The translations under genes were made by a program, and so were the position numbers. Below are positions 47,312 to 54,777 of a stretch of DNA of 64,000 nt, in pieces. This DNA is from a virus. The notes beneath the pieces are model-generated. The model was given only the letters and a program-made list of their open reading frames with translations, was not told the origin of the DNA and searched no databases. Where the stretch lies: positions 1-64,000 of IMG/VR virus record IMGVR_UViG_3300042319_002777, one strand, 5' to 3'. The number at the start of each line of letters is the position of its first letter. Position 1 is the stretch's first letter.

Positions 47312-47573
47312 GTAAACTCGTTGTGTTGAGGTTCAAGTTGGGTAACTGATCACCCTCCCTTCCGCCGGGCAAGCATCGGGGAAGGTGATCGTGGGAGGCC
47401 CGGCCGCAAGGTCGGGTTTTCTGCTGCTGGGCCTCCGGTACGGGCTACCCTACTGCCTCTGGCCCTTGTCTGGATCAGGGTGGCGCGATGGGGTCGCCCA
47501 AGCGGTTGCGGGATGGGTTGCGGCGCTTGGTTGCGGTGCAACCCTAAAATCCTTGTCAGGACCGGGATTATCC

Positions 47574-48281
47574 TTGGCATCAATCTGGGACCAAGGACAG
47601 GGCTGCAGAGGCCTTGAGGAGCCCGCCGAGGCCTATGACCGCTTCATGCAGTTCCTGGAGTTGGGCCCCGACCGGACCCTGACGGCCCTGGCCAAGATCC
47701 TGGGGATTTCACATCAGGCAATCAGCAAGGTAGCCGCCCGCTTCAACTGGAAAAAGCGATCCGAGGCCTACGACCGCAGCAGGGGCAAGAAAGGTAAGCC
47801 GAAGCGCACCGCGCCGCCCACCCCGCCAACACCGAAGCCGCCTCCAGTCCCGAAGGCGCCCCAGTCACCATCCCCGGCCAGCACCACCAAGCTCGTCAAC
47901 CCCGAGGTGCTGGGCCAAGTGGACGACTACATCACCGCCCTGGCCGAATCCCATCTGGAGGTGCTCAGCCGCTACCGCAAGGCCTATGACGCCCTCGGCA
48001 GCGGCATGGCTGAGGAGGCCCAGGCCCTGTTCCCTTTGGTGCGGGCCTTTCGTGGTGACCTGGAACTCGCCCGCGAGATCTGGCGCCAGCTACTGGAGCA
48101 ACAGGAGATCGAGCGGGCGAACGTGATGGCCCGGATGCTGTGGGATCTGATCCCGGCCTACTACCGCCTGTGCGAGGCCATGCACGGGCTCGCGAATGGC
48201 GGCCGAACGCATTGGGGAGACAGCGCGGGCGTTCACAAGATCCTTGAGGAAGCCTTCAACCTCAAGAAGGGCCAGCCGTGA
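47574..48281 (+). CDS. TerS-like DNA-packaging/HTH protein (235 aa)
   Basis: AYDRFMQFLELGPDRTLTAL, then AKILGISHQAISKVAARFNW with KRSEAYDR, is the helix-turn-helix pattern found in many phage small terminase-like proteins. A Pro-rich linker (residues 75-105) and a helical C-terminal domain follow. The frame is open back to GTG 47385, but that part looks non-coding; TTG 47574 or ATG 47646 are likelier starts. It is separated from the large terminase gene by about 8 kb of accessory genes. Confidence 0.6.
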   Translation: MASIWDQGQGCRGLEEPAEAYDRFMQFLELGPDRTLTALAKILGISHQAISKVAARFNWKKRSEAYDRSRGKKGKPKRTAPPTPPTPKPPPVPKAPQSPSPASTTKLVNPEVLGQVDDYITALAESHLEVLSRYRKAYDALGSGMAEEAQALFPLVRAFRGDLELAREIWRQLLEQQEIERANVMARMLWDLIPAYYRLCEAMHGLANGGRTHWGDSAGVHKILEEAFNLKKGQP

Positions 48282-48451
48282 GCGAGCCCCGCTGCACCGC
48301 CGAGATGGTGGCCACCATCGCCCGCGAGCACCCCGGCCAGCACCCGTACACACTGAGCCTGCTGCTGCAGGCCCGGTACGGCCGGGTTTTGGAAGGTCGC
48401 GAGGTGGCTCGGATATTGGCTGGGTTAATCCCTGTTCAGACAGGCAGTTAA
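48278..48451 (+). CDS. small hypothetical protein (57 aa), GTG start
   Basis: GTG 48278 overlaps the previous stop (GTGA). The 57-residue product SEPRCTAEMVATIAREHPGQ...RYGRVLEGREVARIL is a small helical domain similar in type to a HTH. Its stop overlaps the ATG at 48451, which could start a longer form of the next protein. Confidence 0.55.
   Translation: MSEPRCTAEMVATIAREHPGQHPYTLSLLLQARYGRVLEGREVARILAGLIPVQTGS
48430..48444. promoter_or_regulatory. palindrome CCTGTTCAGACAGG, operator candidate
   Basis: The 14-mer CCCTGTTCAGACAG occurs here and, inverted, at 40928-40941; related sites occur at 42682 and 43056. It lies in the end of one small gene, just before the next gene's possible start. 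Confidence 0.35.
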
Positions 48452-48486
48452 TGGGTATGCTTATCAGGTCATCAACTAGCGAACCC

Positions 48487-48654
48487 ATGGCGCCCTGTGC
48501 TCCACCACCGCCAAGGCCCGATCCCAGGCCCGCACCACGCCGACGCCTCGCGCCTGATCTCGCATTGGCGGCGGCCACGCTTCAGCGCTCCGCCCTCCCC
48601 TGGGGCCACCCCAGCGCCGTGGAGCTGCGCCGCCTGTTCCGGGAGGAGCGATGA
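48487..48654 (+). CDS. small Pro/Arg-rich protein (55 aa)
   Basis: ATG 48487 (MAPCAPPPPRPDPRPAPRRR) gives 55 residues; an in-frame ATG at 48451 would add twelve. The C-terminal half is a helix (LRRLFREER). Its stop overlaps the next start. Composition is low-complexity, so confidence is limited. Confidence 0.45.
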   Translation: MAPCAPPPPRPDPRPAPRRRLAPDLALAAATLQRSALPWGHPSAVELRRLFREER

Positions 48655-48827
48655 AGGAGCCCCGCTTCGTGATTCTGGCTGACCCTCCAAAATCTTATGG
48701 AAAGGCCATTGCTGCAGCGTGGTTTGCCGCTGGTTTCGCCGTGGGCTTTTTTGCGGCGATCCCTTTGGCCCCGTTGCTTGTTCTGCCGTCGAGGCATGCG
48801 CCTTGCCCGGTTCAGCGTATTCGCTGA
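48651..48827 (+). CDS. small membrane protein (58 aa)
   Basis: ATG 48651 overlaps the previous stop. Residues 17-42 are a hydrophobic helix (AIAAAWFAAGFAVGFFAAIPLA) in a 58-residue protein. It follows a GGAGGAGCG Shine-Dalgarno. Function unknown. Confidence 0.55.
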   Translation: MKEPRFVILADPPKSYGKAIAAAWFAAGFAVGFFAAIPLAPLLVLPSRHAPCPVQRIR

Positions 48828-48907
48828 ATAAATAACAACAATCTTTTGAGATGGCCTAACCACTATCCCCCAAAACCCTGGGCCTGCACCGCCACTACGG
48901 CACAGCT

Positions 48908-49588
48908 GTGAGCCCCATGCTCACCACCCATTCCACCCCTCAAGCTCCCATGCCTGAATCACTCCTCAACCTGCCCGAAATCCTGGCCAGCCACGCTCGC
49001 TGGTTGGCCTGTGATCCGAGCGGCCAACGCGCCAACCTCGACGGGGCCAACCTCAACAGGGCCAGCCTCGTCGGGGCCAACCTCGACGGCGCCAGCCTCG
49101 TCGGGGCCAACCTCGACGGGGCCAACCTCGACGGGGCCAACCTCAACAGGGCCAGCCTCGTCGGGGCCAGCCTCGACGGGGCCAACCTCAACAGGGCCAG
49201 ACTCGACGGGGCCAACCTCGACGGGGCCAGCCTCGACGGGGCCAACCTCAACAGGGCCAGACTCGACGGGGCCAACCTCGACGGGGCCACTGGCATCGTT
49301 ATCGCAGCCGACGCTCCTCAACGCCTCAGGGCCGCCGCAGCTGCCGCCCTCCAGGAGGGTGCGCTAGAGATGGGCGCCTGGCACTCCTGCGACACCACAC
49401 ATTGCCTAGGCGGCTGGCTGATCCATCAGGCCGGAGAAGTTGGCCGGCTCCTGGAGGCCACAGTCGGCCCAGGGATCGCCGGTTTGATGCTCGGCGGCGT
49501 CGAGGCTCACAGCCATTTTTACGACAGCAACGAAGCCGCTACCGAGTGGCTGCGTTCGGTGCTGGCGCAGCCTGAGGCGAAGTCGTGA
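48908..49588 (+). CDS. pentapeptide-repeat protein (about 212-226 aa)
   Basis: After a helical start ([17 protein letters not shown]), residues about 41-128 are 17 repeats of A(N/S/R)L(D/N/V)(G/R), the classic right-handed quadrilateral beta-helix that can mimic DNA. A second domain follows with [19 protein letters not shown]. Start at GTG 48908 or ATG 48950. Known pentapeptide proteins inhibit gyrase or serve unknown roles. The repeats are nearly identical at DNA level. Confidence 0.8.
   Translation: MSPMLTTHSTPQAPMPESLLNLPEILASHARWLACDPSGQRANLDGANLNRASLVGANLDGASLVGANLDGANLDGANLNRASLVGASLDGANLNRARLDGANLDGASLDGANLNRARLDGANLDGATGIVIAADAPQRLRAAAAAALQEGALEMGAWHSCDTTHCLGGWLIHQAGEVGRLLEATVGPGIAGLMLGGVEAHSHFYDSNEAATEWLRSVLAQPEAKS
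49035..49290 (+). repeat. 15-bp tandem DNA repeats in the pentapeptide gene
   Basis: About 17 units of GGGGCCAACCTCGAC and variants. Near-identity at the nucleotide level suggests recent expansion by slippage or unequal recombination rather than old protein-level repeats. Confidence 0.75.
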
Positions 49589-50148
49589 TCGAACCGCTAT
49601 CCCCCGAGTCCCTGACCCGGTTGCGCCAAGCCGCCGCTGTCGGCGTCGTCGCGTCTCAAGTGCTGGTCAACCTGCTGGAGCGGGTGGAGGCGCTGGAGGC
49701 ACGGCCGATCCCCGGTGCAGTTGAGCTGGTTCCCTCCACCCCCGAGGCCGCCCCGAAGGCCACACTGCGCAATGCGCTGCTCAGCGCGGAAGCCGCCCTA
49801 TCGGACATTGCCGAAGGCGAAGAAACCAACGCAGCCCCGAACACATTTAAGTGGGCAGAGCAGCGATGCGCCGAGGCCCTGGCGATCATCCGCCCGGTGA
49901 TGCAGCAACACGGGATCCGCACATCGGGATACCCCCCGGCAGACGCCCAGCCCGCCCCGCCGGCCGCGCCTGCCGGGGGGTTGGTAGAGCGGGTGGTAGC
50001 GGCGATATGGGAAGCGGAGGAGCCGGCCGGGGAAGAGTACGAACGGGCCGCTATAGCCCGCGTCGCGATCCGCCACGTAGCGGCGTGCCTCGATCTGCAG
50101 GGCCAACACGGTTGCTCGCTGCTGCTGCGTGAGGAGGCCGACCAATGA
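49585..50148 (+). CDS. hypothetical protein (187 aa)
   Basis: GTG 49585 overlaps the previous gene. A helical protein with LERVEALEARP, a Pro/Ala-rich linker (PPADAQPAPPAAPAGG) and a C-terminal helical domain (AIARVAIRHVAACLDLQ). Such modular small proteins in early strings of cyanophages have no known function. Confidence 0.6.
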   Translation: MIEPLSPESLTRLRQAAAVGVVASQVLVNLLERVEALEARPIPGAVELVPSTPEAAPKATLRNALLSAEAALSDIAEGEETNAAPNTFKWAEQRCAEALAIIRPVMQQHGIRTSGYPPADAQPAPPAAPAGGLVERVVAAIWEAEEPAGEEYERAAIARVAIRHVAACLDLQGQHGCSLLLREEADQ

Positions 50149-50546
50149 TTGAAATCAGCTGCCACGGCGGCCGGATCGGCCGGTTCTGGTGGGAGAACTC
50201 CGATCGCGGTGGGTTGTTTTTGCGTTCCGGCGAGTGCTACACCAGCTTTCGCCCTGGCCGCTGCGGTTGGGATGAGACCTGGCCAGACAATCACGCCTGG
50301 CCTGTGAGGCCATGGGGCAAGGGTGATGCTGCTGATGATTACTGGCGAGACTTTGCGGCTTTTGAACCGTGGCTTGATCGCCAACTGGAGAGCCGAAAAG
50401 TTAATCATATTGATTTAAGCATTACAGACAAGATTGAGCTTTATTCAATGCTTTGCGCAGTGTTCCACTGTGGCATTGATGCCGGCCGCAACCCGTGGGG
50501 CTGGGCTCTGCGGGTTGAACAGCAAACCACCACAGAAGCCAAATGA
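50145..50546 (+). CDS. hypothetical protein (133 aa)
   Basis: Overlaps both neighbours by ATGA. Trp/Gly-rich N-terminal half (RFWWENSDRGGLFL, CGWDETWPDNHAWPV) and a helix with DLSITDKIELYSML. The second half is less GC-rich. No family recognised. Confidence 0.6.
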   Translation: MIEISCHGGRIGRFWWENSDRGGLFLRSGECYTSFRPGRCGWDETWPDNHAWPVRPWGKGDAADDYWRDFAAFEPWLDRQLESRKVNHIDLSITDKIELYSMLCAVFHCGIDAGRNPWGWALRVEQQTTTEAK

Positions 50547-50788
50547 AAGACTACAGAACAGTCGAAACCAGCCCCGAAGTCTGGGCCGTGATTCGCGCTC
50601 GGCACCCCGAACTTGTGCCATTTGGCACAGCATCATTTGAGGGTGACATGTTTACCTGCTATGGATTCCCCGGCACTGACTTTCCGATAATGGAGGCTCG
50701 TACTACCTGGGAAATCGGCCTAGAGTATCAACGCATCAATGAACAGCATCGCTACTGGCTGTGTATTCCAATTAAGGAGGCAACATGA
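50543..50788 (+). CDS. small hypothetical protein (81 aa)
   Basis: An 81-residue protein (MKDYRTVETSPEVWAVIRAR) with mixed alpha/beta character, GC-poorer than the flanking genes. It has ATGA overlaps with both neighbours. Function unknown. Confidence 0.6.
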   Translation: MKDYRTVETSPEVWAVIRARHPELVPFGTASFEGDMFTCYGFPGTDFPIMEARTTWEIGLEYQRINEQHRYWLCIPIKEAT

Positions 50789-51456
50789 GCACCCCCGATC
50801 TGATCAAACGCCTCACCACGGCGCTGCGCGTGCAGCTCGATGGCGTCGCCCTTCACCAGGAGTTGCTGGCCGAGGCTGACGCCGCCCTGGCCCAGCCGGA
50901 GGGGGAGGGGCCGAGTGACCAGGAACTTGCGAGCTTCTTGGCCGATCGGCACAGAGCGCGAATGGAGAGTGAATCGGCGTTTGGTTGTCCCGATTTTGAC
51001 GGAGCCAAGGCCAGGGCTGCTCGGATTGCCGATGCCCGCGCTGTCCTCGCCCGCTGGGGCCGCGCCGTCACCCCGCCAGCGCCGGAGCCGAAAGCAGCAC
51101 CGGAGGTAGGGGAGGTGGCGGAGTTGGTGGTGTGGCTGACCATGCTGCGGGACAATTCCACGGGGATCGCTACCCGGTACGACGAGAGGCTCGCACGCAT
51201 CGCCACCCTGCTGCAGCAGCCCTCCGAGCCCGCCCCGGCGGTGGTGCCGGTGGCGGTGAGTGAGCGGCTGCCGGGGCCGGAGGATTGTGACGAAGATGGG
51301 TTTTGTTGGATGGGTTACGGATACAGGCTCCCTGGGGAAAACGAAAAAGATCAATACGCTATATGGATGCTTATGCCTTTTGAAGAATCAAATGGAGAAG
51401 TGTGGGTCCGCGCCAGCGACATCCCGCTACCCCAGGCCGGGGAGGTGGAGGGATGA
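50785..51456 (+). CDS. hypothetical protein with DUF551-like module, junction peptide QAGEVEG (223 aa)
   Basis: The N-terminal part is helical (LHQELLAEADAALAQPE). The C-terminal part starting VSERLPGPEDCDEDGFCWMG resembles the DUF551-type module of phage ead/eaa proteins. It ends PLPQAGEVEG, shared with the ends of two following genes. It may be one of the host-interaction genes typical of this position. Confidence 0.6.
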   Translation: MSTPDLIKRLTTALRVQLDGVALHQELLAEADAALAQPEGEGPSDQELASFLADRHRARMESESAFGCPDFDGAKARAARIADARAVLARWGRAVTPPAPEPKAAPEVGEVAELVVWLTMLRDNSTGIATRYDERLARIATLLQQPSEPAPAVVPVAVSERLPGPEDCDEDGFCWMGYGYRLPGENEKDQYAIWMLMPFEESNGEVWVRASDIPLPQAGEVEG

Positions 51457-51542
51457 AATGGGATGCCTAGGTAGTGTTCTGGATCTGCTTTTTTGTCTAC
51501 GAAATCGCCATTCAACTTTACCCAAACGGGATTAAACCATGA
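51453..51542 (+). pseudogene. small membrane-protein gene interrupted by one in-frame TAG
   Basis: From ATG 51453 the frame reads MKWDA, TAG, then VVFWICFFVYEIAIQLYPNG and IKP before TGA. Both ends overlap the neighbours by exact ATGA junctions, so the 29-codon gene is positionally intact. The remainder is a clear transmembrane helix. TAG probably replaced TGG (Trp). Confidence 0.5.
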
Positions 51543-51817
51543 CTATCACTGAAAGCAGCAGCAACCTGCCAGCACAAATGCACTGCACTAACCGCACCAG
51601 CCCCTTGGGTGAGGATTACATCGGAACTTGTTACTTATGCGGCAAGACAGGGATTGGAGATGCTGAGATGTTTGAAGAGTGCAAAAACCCCAATGGATTG
51701 ACGCAAGGTGAAGCACTCATTGAAGCGCTTGAAAACCCTGCCACCACCCTGCTGCTGCAGCAAGCCCAGCCCGCCCACGCCATCGCGCCGCCCCAGGCCG
51801 GGGAGGTGGAGGCGTGA
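51539..51817 (+). CDS. small zinc-knuckle-like protein (92 aa)
   Basis: MTITESSSNLPAQMHCTNRT with CYLCGKTG (about residues 31-38) and one more Cys later; a compact metal site is plausible. It ends PPQAGEVEA, the shared junction peptide, and overlaps the next GTG start. Confidence 0.6.
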   Translation: MTITESSSNLPAQMHCTNRTSPLGEDYIGTCYLCGKTGIGDAEMFEECKNPNGLTQGEALIEALENPATTLLLQQAQPAHAIAPPQAGEVEA

Positions 51818-52215
51818 GCAAAATCAAGAAGACGATTGCCGACTACCGCCCGTTTTTTGCGCTGAGCGAACTGCTGGATGCTCTCATTGCTGGCGAGCTG
51901 ATAGCAAAAGATAGAAAGGCTGTTACCCGCCGCCTGAGAAGAATTAGGGAAGCTGTGCTCGCCGCGCCTGAGGCGGCGATGGTGCCGGTGGTCTATGACG
52001 CTGGAGATGGCATTTCGATTCACCGGGCCAGCCAAGCCCCTGAAGCGTGGGCTGTTCGCAGGGATATGGATTGCCTTGCGCTTGACGGCACATGGAGTTG
52101 TGAGCCGATGCCGTCAAGCCAAACCGAGGAATGGCTGGCACGCCATCGGTTCGCCTCGGCCGAGGCTGCCGCCCACGCCATCCCGCTGCCCCAAGCCGGG
52201 GAGGTGGAGGCGTGA
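51814..52215 (+). CDS. hypothetical protein (133 aa)
   Basis: GTG 51814. Residues 1-48 are basic and helical (ELIAKDRKAVTRRLRRIRE); the second part contains YDAGDGISIHRASQAPEAWA. It again ends PLPQAGEVEA and overlaps the next gene. No family recognised. Confidence 0.6.
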   Translation: MSKIKKTIADYRPFFALSELLDALIAGELIAKDRKAVTRRLRRIREAVLAAPEAAMVPVVYDAGDGISIHRASQAPEAWAVRRDMDCLALDGTWSCEPMPSSQTEEWLARHRFASAEAAAHAIPLPQAGEVEA

Positions 52216-52568
52216 GCAACAAGCAACTCTATCTACTTTGCGCCGTGATTCTCTTCACGGTGAGCAATATATTCCGGCCTGCACTTTTATTCGGGATTGC
52301 GTTGTCTTTCCTTGCCCTGTTTTTTATTCACAGAAACATGAACGAACCACTTTCCCCCGCCGCACAAGCGGTTGACGATGCGACCCGCAACACATGGTTC
52401 ACTCGGGACTTTCCCCGCCCCATTGCCGCCGCCGCCCTCCGCGCCGCTTCAGGCCGAACGGGAGACCTGATCGGCGACATTTCTCACCCGAAGTTTGCAG
52501 AGGGCGTGCTCGCTGCGGTGGACCTCCTGGAGCGCATCGCCAACGAGCTGGAGACCCCCAATGCCTGA
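52212..52568 (+). CDS. two-segment membrane protein plus helical domain (118 aa)
   Basis: GTG 52212. Residues 5-40 hold two hydrophobic helices (LYLLCAVILFTVSNIF, ALLFGIALSFLALFFIH). From residue 43, MNEPLSPAAQAVDDATRNTW resembles the start of an independent phage protein family. Thus two units appear fused in frame; an internal start at 52338 is possible. Confidence 0.55.
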   Translation: MSNKQLYLLCAVILFTVSNIFRPALLFGIALSFLALFFIHRNMNEPLSPAAQAVDDATRNTWFTRDFPRPIAAAALRAASGRTGDLIGDISHPKFAEGVLAAVDLLERIANELETPNA

Positions 52569-52938
52569 ATGCTTCCCGGACATGCCCCGCCACGTCCGCC
52601 AGCGCGGCGATGAATGGCAGGGCGCCGACCACCAGAACGGCCCTAGGCGGCCGATCCCGGCGCCTCAAGCTGGGCTGCCATGGCGAACCGATGGACCGGC
52701 CCCGGCCACCATCACCCCTGCCGACCGCCTGGCCTTGGCGGTGTGCCGTGGCGCTTGCCCAACCGGTGGCCCATGCCCGGTCGAGGCGATCTGCAGTGAC
52801 TGCCGCCGCGACTCCGCCGCCGTCGCCCACGAGATTGCCCGGCAACTGCGAGAGCGCTACGGCAGCAGCGCCATAGCCGACTGGCTCGACGGGGTGGGGT
52901 GCCACACGCCGAGGGCCGGGCGAGCGGTGCATCCATGA
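52561..52938 (+). CDS. cysteine-cluster hypothetical protein (125 aa)
   Basis: ATG 52561 (MPECFPDMPRHVRQRGDEWQ). Residues 68-90 carry CRGACPTGGPCPVEAICSDC, a five-Cys cluster that may hold zinc or iron-sulphur; such a cluster followed by a helix is also seen in WhiB-like proteins, although the Trp-Gly motif of WhiB is absent. It overlaps the next gene. Confidence 0.6.
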   Translation: MPECFPDMPRHVRQRGDEWQGADHQNGPRRPIPAPQAGLPWRTDGPAPATITPADRLALAVCRGACPTGGPCPVEAICSDCRRDSAAVAHEIARQLRERYGSSAIADWLDGVGCHTPRAGRAVHP

Positions 52939-53408
52939 CCACCCCCCCAACCGAGTGCCCCAGCTGCCACGGCAACAGCTTCCGAACAGCTGACACCCGG
53001 CTGAATCGAGATGGCCGCCGCCGCCGCCGGTATCGGTGCCACAGCTGTGAATATCGCTGGACTGCCTGGGAGGGCGAGCGCAGCCAGTCGCCACCCAAGA
53101 AGAAGCAGCGCCGCCCGCTGAGCCCCGAGGAGGTGCGCCTGATCCTGCTGTCGCCGTTGAGCAGCTGCAGCCTGGCCAAGCAGCTGGGCTGCTCCCATGA
53201 GGCGGTGTGCTCGGTTCGCCGCGGCGACACGCACGCCCAGCTCTGGCCGGAAATTCCGCGGCAGCGTGCCAGGACCGGCCCCTCGTGCTTTGACTGCAGC
53301 CGCTGGCGTGGTGGATCAAACCCCTGCAAAGACGGGGTGCCGGAAGCGAAAGCCAGCAACCCCGGCTTTGCAGCCGAATGTGAGCTGTATGACCCGCGTG
53401 CGGGATGA
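52935..53408 (+). CDS. zinc-ribbon/HTH protein (157 aa)
   Basis: ATG 52935. CPSCHGNSF and YRCHSCEYRW form an NrdR-like zinc ribbon (residues 8-38). A HTH follows (LILLSPLSSCSLAKQLGCSH), then a C-terminal Cys motif SCFDCSRWRGGSNPCKDG with FAAECELYDP. This combination recurs in cyanobacterial phages. A DNA-binding regulator is likely. Confidence 0.65.
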   Translation: MTTPPTECPSCHGNSFRTADTRLNRDGRRRRRYRCHSCEYRWTAWEGERSQSPPKKKQRRPLSPEEVRLILLSPLSSCSLAKQLGCSHEAVCSVRRGDTHAQLWPEIPRQRARTGPSCFDCSRWRGGSNPCKDGVPEAKASNPGFAAECELYDPRAG

Positions 53409-53459
53409 GCCAATCCCTGTCAGGATAGCCACAGAACAACCATCCTTTGCCTTGGGTTA

Positions 53460-53630
53460 ATGCCGCAGCAATCTCCGCCGCCCCGCATCGCCTGCCTTGC
53501 GCCCGAGGGTGAGCCAGCACGCTTCAAGGCCCTCTGCAGCCCAGAGGCCCCTGCCACACCACGCAAGCGCCTGGCCGCCGCCCGCGCCCGCATCAACCGC
53601 CGCAAGCCCGCACGCCTTCGCCGCCCATGA
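53460..53630 (+). CDS. small basic protein (56 aa)
   Basis: ATG 53460 gives 56 residues ending in an Arg-rich helix (KRLAAARARINRRKPARLRR); its TGA overlaps the next ATG. The first half is Pro-rich. Short basic proteins of this type may bind DNA. The preceding 50 bp contain TCCCTGTCAGGAT, a weak relative of the 14-bp palindrome. Confidence 0.5.
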   Translation: MPQQSPPPRIACLAPEGEPARFKALCSPEAPATPRKRLAAARARINRRKPARLRRP

Positions 53631-54322
53631 CATCACCAAATGATCAGCGCGAAACTCTCATCCCCGGCACGAACGGGAAGATTCGCCACCTACGGCCCGC
53701 CGGCCCCATCCCCGACTGGCGCATCCGCCAGCTCGCCGCCGAGGGCATGATCAGCCCGTTTGAGCCGGGGAAAATTCGCTCAGTTACGGAGCAAGAACTA
53801 GATTTGCCTGCAAGTAATCTATATAGCACCTCTCAGCGTCCAGTCATCAGTTACGGTTGCTCCTCTTACGGCTACGATCTTACTCTTTCACCAAAAGACT
53901 TTCGCATCTTTCGGCACGTTCCCGGTTTAATCGTAGACCCCAAAAACTTTGACGATCGCTGCCTAATTCAAGCAAAACTAAATCACGATAAACAAGGTTC
54001 GTATTTTATTCTTCCTGGCCACACTTATGCTCTTGGCGCAGTTGGGCCACGCCTCAAGCTCCCGCCCAATGTTACCGCAATTTTTATTGGCAAAAGCACC
54101 TACGCCCGCTGCGGTGTTATTGTCAACCTCACCCCCGGCGAAGCTGGCTGGGAAGGCCACCTAACCCTAGAAATAAGCAATTCATCAGGTGCCGACTGCC
54201 GCATCTACGCCGATGAAGGGATTTGCCAGGTACTCTTCTACGAAGGGGTGCCCTGCGACAACCCCTACGGTGATGGCAAATACCAAGGGCAAGAAGCCGG
54301 TGTGACATTGGCTAGAGTTTGA
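53627..54322 (+). CDS. dcd: dCTP deaminase (231 aa)
   Basis: The core follows dCTP deaminase: SSYGYDLTLSPKDFRIF, GHTYALGAVGPRLKLPPNV, GKSTYARCGVIVNLTPGEAG with the Gly-Lys-Ser-x5-Gly signature and W-E-G-HLTLEISN, and YADEGICQVLFYEG. It has a longer N-terminus than the bacterial enzyme. It makes dUTP from dCTP, feeding dTMP synthesis during phage replication. The DNA is less GC-rich than neighbours. Confidence 0.9.
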   Translation: MTSPNDQRETLIPGTNGKIRHLRPAGPIPDWRIRQLAAEGMISPFEPGKIRSVTEQELDLPASNLYSTSQRPVISYGCSSYGYDLTLSPKDFRIFRHVPGLIVDPKNFDDRCLIQAKLNHDKQGSYFILPGHTYALGAVGPRLKLPPNVTAIFIGKSTYARCGVIVNLTPGEAGWEGHLTLEISNSSGADCRIYADEGICQVLFYEGVPCDNPYGDGKYQGQEAGVTLARV

Positions 54323-54358
54323 TTGGCTTGATCATTGCTTACATCGCTACCGCCGACC

Positions 54359-54739
54359 ATGACCCAACCCGACTTTCGCGCCGCCCTGAAGCAGCTAGCC
54401 GACGCTGTTGACGGGTGGGAGATAGAGCCAGCAGCGGATGACCCGCTGGCCATGGCCATGGATCACGCCCGCAAGCTGCTGAAGGCCGCCGAGGAAGGCG
54501 AGCGGCTGTCATCCGGGAAGCTGGTCAGCGAACGGCTAGACGAGCTTTTGGCCGAGGTCGAGCAAAGGGGCCTTGAGCCTGCTGAGGTCGTCCTAGGTGG
54601 CCGCGCCTTTCAGCTTTATTGCAAAGAGAGGCACGTATACGCCCCAGGTGGAAGATTGCACGGTGGCTACCACGGACTTCCGGTAACAGAATGGGACTCA
54701 GAAGCCGCTGAATATGTTGCTATTGAATGCCATCAGTGA
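54359..54739 (+). CDS. hypothetical protein (126 aa)
   Basis: ATG 54359. The N-terminal half is helical (MTQPDFRAALKQLADAVDGW), and the second half holds RAFQLYCKERHVYAPGGRLHG and YHGLPVTEW. This GxLxGxYHGxPVxE pattern recurs in phage early proteins. It ends in a GTGA junction with a 13-codon frame leading to the next gene. Confidence 0.6.
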   Translation: MTQPDFRAALKQLADAVDGWEIEPAADDPLAMAMDHARKLLKAAEEGERLSSGKLVSERLDELLAEVEQRGLEPAEVVLGGRAFQLYCKERHVYAPGGRLHGGYHGLPVTEWDSEAAEYVAIECHQ

Positions 54740-54777
54740 CGCCACACGACCAACCCACTTGCCCCCACCACCGATGA
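54736..54777 (+). CDS. 13-codon linking frame (possible translation coupler)
   Basis: GTG 54736 overlaps the previous stop and runs for 13 codons to TGA 54775-54777, which overlaps the next ATG at 54774. It may carry ribosomes across the gap. It could also be chance. Confidence 0.25.
   Translation: MTPHDQPTCPHHR

Larger units (their letters stand above)
51430..52218 (+). repeat. gene-junction repeat, three copies (CCCCAGGCCGGGGAGGTGG)
   Basis: About 28 bp repeated at 51430, 51789 and 52190, each at the 3' end of a gene. It encodes PQAGEVEA/G and contains the GGAGGTGGAGG that can serve as ribosome binding site for the next gene, whose start overlaps. Confidence 0.6.

Noticed and set aside
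48940-49367. Open frames on both strands through the pentapeptide repeats
   Set aside because: The 15-bp period keeps all frames open; only the forward frame gives the A(N/S)L(D/N)G pattern and a sensible C-terminal domain.
36933-51542. Stop-codon reassignment as the reason for the two interrupted genes
   Set aside because: One has TAA and the other TAG, and both codons end many intact genes here.
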